Source of the DNA: Mesorhizobium sp. 1M-11
GTDB taxonomy: Bacteria; Pseudomonadota; Alphaproteobacteria; Rhizobiales; Rhizobiaceae
Direction of reading: 5' to 3'
Length of the DNA stretch: 64,000 nt
Assembly: GCF_001303895.1 (NCBI RefSeq)
Contig: NZ_LJSD01000044.1
Coordinates: 16,979 to 80,978 of the forward strand
Shown here: positions 58,418-64,000 of the stretch, piece by piece
How the letters are laid out: each line of letters starts with the position of its first letter
Position numbering within the stretch: the stretch's first letter is position 1
The notes under the pieces: generated by a model
Seen by the model: the letters and a program-made list of their open reading frames with translations, nothing else
What the model was told of the DNA's origin: nothing
Database searches by the model: none
Translations under genes and position numbers: made by a program

Positions 58418-59314
58418 ATGTCGACATCCTCCTCAACCCGCGAAACGGCACGCGACCGCTCCACGGCATCACTCCGGCGCAGGCGCACGCCCAAATGGGT
58501 GCGCATGGCGCTGCTCTATGCCGGCCTGTGGGCCGCCTTCATCTGGTGCGTGTTCCCCTTCTACTGGATGATCGCGACATCGCTGCGCGCAAAAGACGAG
58601 ATCTTCGCTCGACCGCCCTCGATCGTGCCCCACGCCATCACCCTGCAGAACTATGTCGACCTGCTGATCGGTGCGCAGTTCTGGCGCTTTGCCCTGAACA
58701 GCCTGTTCCTGACGCTCAGCGTCACCGTCATCAGCGTGCTGCTGTCGGTCACCGCCGGCTACGCCATGGCGCGCCATCGCTTCAAAGGCTCGGTGATGCT
58801 GCCGCTGTTCATGCTCTACGGCCAGATGTTCCCGCCGGTGCTGCTGCTGATCCCGTTCTACATCCAGTTGAAGTTCCTCGGCTGGCTGGACAGCCTGTAC
58901 GGCCTGATCCCGGTCTATCTGAGCTACATGCTGCCGCTGTGCGTCTGGCTCATGCGCGGGTTCTTCGCCCAGGTGCCGCATTCGCTGGAAGATGCCGCGC
59001 GGCTGGATGGCTGCACGCGCTGGCAGGCGTTCTGGCGCGTCATCCTGCCGATGGCACGGCCGGGCATCGTCGCCGTGGCAACCTGGGTGATGATCCACAC
59101 CTGGAACGAGTTCCTCTATGCCTCCACCTTCATCCTCTCGGAAAGGAACCGTACCTTGCCGCTCGGCCTCTCCGGGCTGATCGGCCAGTACACGACCGAC
59201 TGGGGCATGCTGATGGCCGGGGGCGTGGTGACGGCGGCACCCATCCTGCTGATCTTCTTCTTCCTTCAGAAACACCTTGTCGCCGGCGTCGGCGGCGGTG
59301 CGGTGAAGGGCTGA
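58418..59314 (+). CDS. Sugar ABC transporter permease (MalG/UgpE-like)
   Basis: This 298-aa CUT1 permease is the partner of the previous one. A basic cytosolic tail is followed by ALLYAGLWAAFIWCVFPFYWMIATSLRAKDEI, typical of MalG-type proteins, and the coupling loop EDAARLDGCTRWQAFWRVILPMARPG. Its ATPase is predicted to be the divergent gene at 50.5-51.6 kb. Confidence 0.93.
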   Translation: MSTSSSTRETARDRSTASLRRRRTPKWVRMALLYAGLWAAFIWCVFPFYWMIATSLRAKDEIFARPPSIVPHAITLQNYVDLLIGAQFWRFALNSLFLTLSVTVISVLLSVTAGYAMARHRFKGSVMLPLFMLYGQMFPPVLLLIPFYIQLKFLGWLDSLYGLIPVYLSYMLPLCVWLMRGFFAQVPHSLEDAARLDGCTRWQAFWRVILPMARPGIVAVATWVMIHTWNEFLYASTFILSERNRTLPLGLSGLIGQYTTDWGMLMAGGVVTAAPILLIFFFLQKHLVAGVGGGAVKG

Positions 59315-59335
59315 TCCCGGAAAGGCATCGACACC

Positions 59336-60466
59336 ATGACCAAGATCAAAAGCGTTCAGGCTTTTGCCTTGTCCTGCCCGACCCCGGGCGGGGCAACCTT
59401 CGCCGTCGGTCGTTCGGCCAAACGTGACATGGTGCTGGTGCGCATCGAGACACAGGACGGCATCGTCGGCTACGGCGAGGCGCATCATGCCCAGACGCCA
59501 AGCACGATCGCCGCCTTCATCAACGATGCGCTCGGCCCTTCCCTCACCGGCCTGGACGCCCACGAAACCGAAGCGATCTGGGACAGGAGCTATCGCCGCT
59601 TCATCGCCACGCACGGACCGGGCGCTGCGGCGGTGATCGGTCTCTCGGGCGTCGACCTCGCTCTGTGGGACATCAAGGGCAAGGATCTCGGCCAGCCCGT
59701 CTACAAGCTGCTTGGCGGCAAGCGACGGCCTATCCAGGCTTATGCCGGCGGCATCAGTCTCGGCTTTCAGCCGATCGAAGATCTCACGGCGGAAATCGAG
59801 CGCTACATCGCCCAAGGCTACAACTTCATGAAGCTGCGCGTCGGCGACACGCTGGAAAAGGACCTGGAGCGCGTGGCCGGCGTGCGCGCGGCATTCGGGG
59901 ACAGCATCGTGCTCGCGGCCGATGCCGGCACTCGCTACCGCACAGCGGATGTCCACCGCATCGCGGAGATATGCGAAGCCGGCAGGCTGGCATGGCTGGA
60001 GGAGCCTTTCACGCCCGACAACCTGCCTGGTTACCGGCGCCTGCGCGACATAACCTCGACACCGCTCGCCGCGGGTGAAAACCACTTCACCCGCCACGAA
60101 CTGCGCGCGCTGATCAGCGAGCAGCTGATACAATTCGTGCAGGCGGATTGCTGCAAGACCGGCGGCATCACCGAAATCCTCAAGATCGCCGCGCTCGCCG
60201 ACGCCTGGCACCTGCAGTTCGCGCCGCATACAAGCGCATCGGTGCTAAGCACCGCGGCGTCGACCCATGTCCTGTCCGTCGCACCCAACGCTTTCATCTA
60301 TGAAGCCGACGTATCGGCGATCAACGCGTTCCGTGACGAGTTGGGAAGCCCTATCGAAGTCGTCGACGGCACCATCAGCGCACCGGAAGGCCCAGGGCTC
60401 GGCGTCGAGATCGACGAGAGCCTGATCGGGAAATATCCGTTCATTCCCGGCGCGTCCTATCAATAG
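59336..60466 (+). CDS. Enolase-superfamily enzyme, mandelate racemase group (sugar-acid dehydratase or racemase)
   Basis: This 376-aa enzyme keeps the full mandelate-racemase-type active site. The KxR pair is Lys166/Arg168 (FMKLRVG), the metal ligands are Asp196, Glu222 and Glu248 (AADAG, LEEPF, AAGEN), and the His298/Asp271 dyad is in FAPHTSAS and QADCCKTGG. Such enzymes abstract a proton next to a carboxylate, usually to dehydrate sugar acids or epimerise them. With an FAD oxidase in the same operon, the substrate is probably an aldonate or uronate derived from the imported glycoside. Confidence 0.9.
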   Translation: MTKIKSVQAFALSCPTPGGATFAVGRSAKRDMVLVRIETQDGIVGYGEAHHAQTPSTIAAFINDALGPSLTGLDAHETEAIWDRSYRRFIATHGPGAAAVIGLSGVDLALWDIKGKDLGQPVYKLLGGKRRPIQAYAGGISLGFQPIEDLTAEIERYIAQGYNFMKLRVGDTLEKDLERVAGVRAAFGDSIVLAADAGTRYRTADVHRIAEICEAGRLAWLEEPFTPDNLPGYRRLRDITSTPLAAGENHFTRHELRALISEQLIQFVQADCCKTGGITEILKIAALADAWHLQFAPHTSASVLSTAASTHVLSVAPNAFIYEADVSAINAFRDELGSPIEVVDGTISAPEGPGLGVEIDESLIGKYPFIPGASYQ

Positions 60467-60474
60467 GAAGGCAG

Positions 60475-60513
60475 ATGATGGCTCTGAATTTCCAAGCCGG
60501 AGTATCCGCATGA
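60475..60513 (+). CDS. Possible 12-codon leader peptide before the creatininase gene
   Basis: A mini-ORF (MMALNFQAGVSA) has an AGGAAGG ribosome site. Its stop overlaps the creatininase ATG as ATGA, so its translation could deliver ribosomes to the next gene. It could equally be chance. Confidence 0.3.
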   Translation: MMALNFQAGVSA

Positions 60514-61322
60514 CGCGACGCGCCTCACGCTGGGCCGACCTCTCACGCCCGGGCTTTGCGGCCCTGGACCGGGCGCGCACGATCTGTGTCCTGCCTGTCG
60601 GGGCCATCGAACAGCACGGTCCTCATCTGCCGGTTTCGGTCGATCGCGACCTCGGCGAGGCGGTGCTGGATCGGACACTTGCCCGGATGGAAGCCGGGCC
60701 CTCGATCCTGGCCCTGCCCGGCTTTGCCTACGGCAAGAGCAATGAGCACGGCACGATTGCTGGAACGCTTTCGCTGTCGGCCACAACCTTGCTCGCGATA
60801 TTGGGCGATCTCGCCCACAGCCTGGCGAAAACCGGGTTCCGCAGGCTTGTCCTGCTCAACGCCCATGGCGGCAACACCCCCGTGCTCGAGATTGCAGCGC
60901 GCGATCTCAAGATTGCCCATGGGCTCAGGATCGCCACCTGCCACTGGTACAATTTCAACGAGGCCGAGCGGCATAGCGATGCGCGCGAGGGCGCCTTTGG
61001 CATCCATGCCGGACTGGTCGAGACAAGCGCCATGTTGGCGCTGAAACCCGCACTCGTCGCAATGGATAAGGCAGGTGATTTCGCCAACCAGGCCGAGAAC
61101 TGGCAAGGCGATTATGCTCATATCGGCCTTTCGCCCGGACGCGCCCGGCCTGCCTGGACGATCGAAGACCTCAGCGTTTCCGGCGCGTGCGGCAACGCCG
61201 CCGCGGCTACGCCGGAGATCGGAGAGCAGCTCTTGGAAACGGCGGCCCGCAACTTCGCTCGTTTCCTCGACGAATTCGAGCGTTTCTGCGACCAGCAAGA
61301 TCAACGGGACCGTGCGCATTAA
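60510..61322 (+). CDS. Creatininase-family amidohydrolase
   Basis: This 270-aa metal-dependent hydrolase has the conserved ligand segments GAIEQHGPHLPVSVDRDLGE (Glu, His, Asp), VLLNAHGGN (His) and GIHAGLVETS (Glu). Family members hydrolyse cyclic amides (creatinine), formamides, or, as in 3-dehydro-scyllo-inosose hydrolase, keto-cyclitol rings. Here, between a dehydratase and an FAD oxidase in a sugar operon, hydrolysis of an oxidised cyclic sugar derivative is an attractive but untested idea. Confidence 0.88.
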   Translation: MTRRASRWADLSRPGFAALDRARTICVLPVGAIEQHGPHLPVSVDRDLGEAVLDRTLARMEAGPSILALPGFAYGKSNEHGTIAGTLSLSATTLLAILGDLAHSLAKTGFRRLVLLNAHGGNTPVLEIAARDLKIAHGLRIATCHWYNFNEAERHSDAREGAFGIHAGLVETSAMLALKPALVAMDKAGDFANQAENWQGDYAHIGLSPGRARPAWTIEDLSVSGACGNAAAATPEIGEQLLETAARNFARFLDEFERFCDQQDQRDRAH

Positions 61323-61340
61323 GAGGCGGCCGGAGGAAAC

Positions 61341-62762
61341 ATGTCCATCTCGGGAAAGAACGATATCGACTGGAAAGCCTTTGCCGGCGTGCTCGGCGAA
61401 GTCGAAACCATCGACACGCCCTCGGTGGTGAAGAAGCGCTCACGCGATTTCTTCTGGTACAGCCCGATCCTCAGCCGCGAGCTGTCGTCGTGCTTCGGTG
61501 ATCTGGTGGCGGTACCGAAATCGATGGAAGAACTGGCGAAGTGCCTCGCCGCTGCCTTCGACTGGAACGTACCGATCGTGCTGAGAGGCGGTGGCACAGG
61601 CAACTATGGCCAGGCCGTCCCGATGCAGGGCGGGCTCATCATCGACATGACCAGCCTGAACCGCGTCCTTGATATCGGAAGCGACACGGTTCACGTGGAA
61701 GCCGGCGCCCGGATCGGCGTGATCAACGAAGCACTGGCCGAGAAAGGCCGGGAACTGCCGCTGTTTCCCTCGACCGAGGCGATCGCGACGATAGGGGGAT
61801 TCATCGCGGGCGGCTCGGGTGGGATCGGCTCGATCCGGCATGGCATGCTGCGCGACGGCAAGAACATCGAGCGCATCGCGGCCCTCTCCGTCGAGCAAGA
61901 ACCCAGGCGGCACGAATTCACCGGCAAGGACATCTCGGCGATCCACCATGCCTGGGGCCTGAACGGCGTCATTACCGACCTCGTGCTGGGCACGATGCCT
62001 TCCGCCCGGTGGATCAACATCATTGCTTCATTCGACAGTTACAGACGCGCCTTCGAGGCCGGGATCGCATTGGGTTCGGCGCGGCAGATCGACCTGAAGC
62101 TGCTGACCACGATCGACAGGCGGATCACCGCATCGATCACGAAACTCGGCGATATCGCGACACGCCGACGCGACCTGCTGCTCGTCATGGTGGCCGAGGC
62201 GCATGCCGGCGAGGCGTCGCGCCTGATATCGCAGCATGGCGGTATCAAGGAGCTCGAACTCGACAATGCGACGTTGAAAGCTTCGGATCTGCCGGCGCTT
62301 TCTGAATTCTCCTACAACCATACGACTCTGCAGGTGCTGAAGCAGGATCGCAGCGTCACCAATCTGCAGGTGACCTTCCGGCCTCCGCTCGACGGCGCCA
62401 AGATCGATGAGTTGCAGCCGATACTGGGTGACGAGGTGCTCATGCATCACGAGTTCGCCCTGCTCAACGACCAGCTCGTGGCCTTCGATCTGCCGGTGGT
62501 GCGCTACACGACCGACGAGCGCCTGTTCGAGCTCGCAAAGATCTACGACGACCACAGCTGCCCGACCTCCAACCCGCACGTTCCCTATGTTGAAGGCGGG
62601 TCCATGAAACCGGATTTTCGCCACCTCGCCTGGAAGAAGCGGCTCGACCCCCGGGGGCTGCTGAACTCGGCGAAATCACGGCTCTGGGATAAGGTGAAGC
62701 ATCTCCCGGCCGACGAGATCGAACATCTGTCGAGCCATCAAGTGGCGCGGAAGGCATCTTGA
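61341..62762 (+). CDS. FAD-linked oxidase (GlcD/PCMH-type)
   Basis: This flavoprotein of the FAD_binding_4 fold (473 aa, CGGAGGA ribosome site) has the pyrophosphate segment VLRGGGTGNYGQAVPMQGGLIIDMTSLNRVL and the later TIGGFIAGGSGGIGSIRHGMLRD typical of glycolate-oxidase-subunit-D-like enzymes. The C-terminus with SNPHVPYVEGG and FRHLAWKKRLDPRGLLN is of the usual cap-and-close type. It probably oxidises a hydroxy-acid or sugar from the pathway; the electron acceptor is not evident. It ends the rightward operon. Confidence 0.87.
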   Translation: MSISGKNDIDWKAFAGVLGEVETIDTPSVVKKRSRDFFWYSPILSRELSSCFGDLVAVPKSMEELAKCLAAAFDWNVPIVLRGGGTGNYGQAVPMQGGLIIDMTSLNRVLDIGSDTVHVEAGARIGVINEALAEKGRELPLFPSTEAIATIGGFIAGGSGGIGSIRHGMLRDGKNIERIAALSVEQEPRRHEFTGKDISAIHHAWGLNGVITDLVLGTMPSARWINIIASFDSYRRAFEAGIALGSARQIDLKLLTTIDRRITASITKLGDIATRRRDLLLVMVAEAHAGEASRLISQHGGIKELELDNATLKASDLPALSEFSYNHTTLQVLKQDRSVTNLQVTFRPPLDGAKIDELQPILGDEVLMHHEFALLNDQLVAFDLPVVRYTTDERLFELAKIYDDHSCPTSNPHVPYVEGGSMKPDFRHLAWKKRLDPRGLLNSAKSRLWDKVKHLPADEIEHLSSHQVARKAS

Positions 62763-62875
62763 GATAGGTCTCGCCACCCGAGGCGGCCGCATCTGCACCT
62801 CGGCGCGAAGCCCTTCTCAGCCAGAAGCAAACGCGGTGCGAGCGAACGAACCTTGAAGAATCCGCGCCTTTGCCC

Positions 62876-64000
<1,125 letters not shown>

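Overview
The window is high-GC DNA with dense, often overlapping operons (repeated ATGA stop/start overlaps) and very many solute-uptake systems, each next to its own catabolic enzymes and its own one-component regulator (TetR, two ROK, IclR, MarR, AraC, LysR, LacI). That style, an Alphaproteobacterial GGAAC-N17-CGTT stress-type promoter, and a short palindromic intergenic repeat of a kind common in Rhizobiales all point to a soil or plant-associated Rhizobiales, most likely a Mesorhizobium-like organism. This is an inference from content, not a database match. I found no rRNA, tRNA, CRISPR array, transposase or integrase.

Layout: (1) 1-9.8 kb: the end of a peptide/opine-type ABC importer (two permeases, two ATPases, Tat-exported binding protein), a TetR regulator, then a convergent pair for methylamine/betaine-type compounds: an MttB-family methyltransferase and a trimethylamine-dehydrogenase-like flavoprotein that has lost the flavin-attaching cysteine and most of the TMA pocket. 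(2) 10-11.6 kb: a small membrane protein of unknown role and a DUF899 protein behind a stress-type promoter. (3) 11.7-19.1 kb, minus strand: a carbohydrate ABC importer with a BadF-type sugar kinase, a SIS-domain protein and a ROK regulator. (4) 19.4-34.6 kb, plus strand: a large catabolic cluster with a signal-less binding protein, a ribose-type ABC importer with two permeases, an SDR, a CaiB-type CoA-transferase, an enoyl-CoA hydratase, a fused family-I CoA-transferase-like protein, an SMP-30 lactonase, a DctPQM TRAP importer and an IclR regulator. Two near-identical 32-bp boxes stand before its two transcription-unit starts. (5) 34.6-42.3 kb: accessory genes (MarR, alpha/beta hydrolase, DHFR-like reductase with AraC, LysR with a divergent beta-lactamase-like hydrolase, membrane protein plus FAD monooxygenase). 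(6) 42.4-49.1 kb: an iron/phosphorylated-solute type ABC importer co-transcribed with an MBL-fold hydrolase and a dual-specificity-type phosphatase, with a divergent LacI regulator and a perfect 14-bp palindrome between them, followed by a broken XRE-cupin regulator. (7) 49.6-62.8 kb: a divergent sugar locus. PfkB kinase and ABC ATPase lie leftwards; ROK regulator, sugar isomerase, GH31 glycosidase, binding protein, two permeases, enolase-superfamily dehydratase/racemase, creatininase-family hydrolase and FAD oxidase lie rightwards. (8) The right edge cuts a PcaF-like thiolase.

The strongest candidates for undescribed biology are the mixed sugar/CoA-thioester cluster (4), the GH31-isomerase-dehydratase-creatininase-oxidase operon (7) and the importer-MBL-phosphatase operon (6). 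All substrate statements are inferences from family and context. Residue numbers were counted by eye, and comparisons with reference enzymes are from memory.
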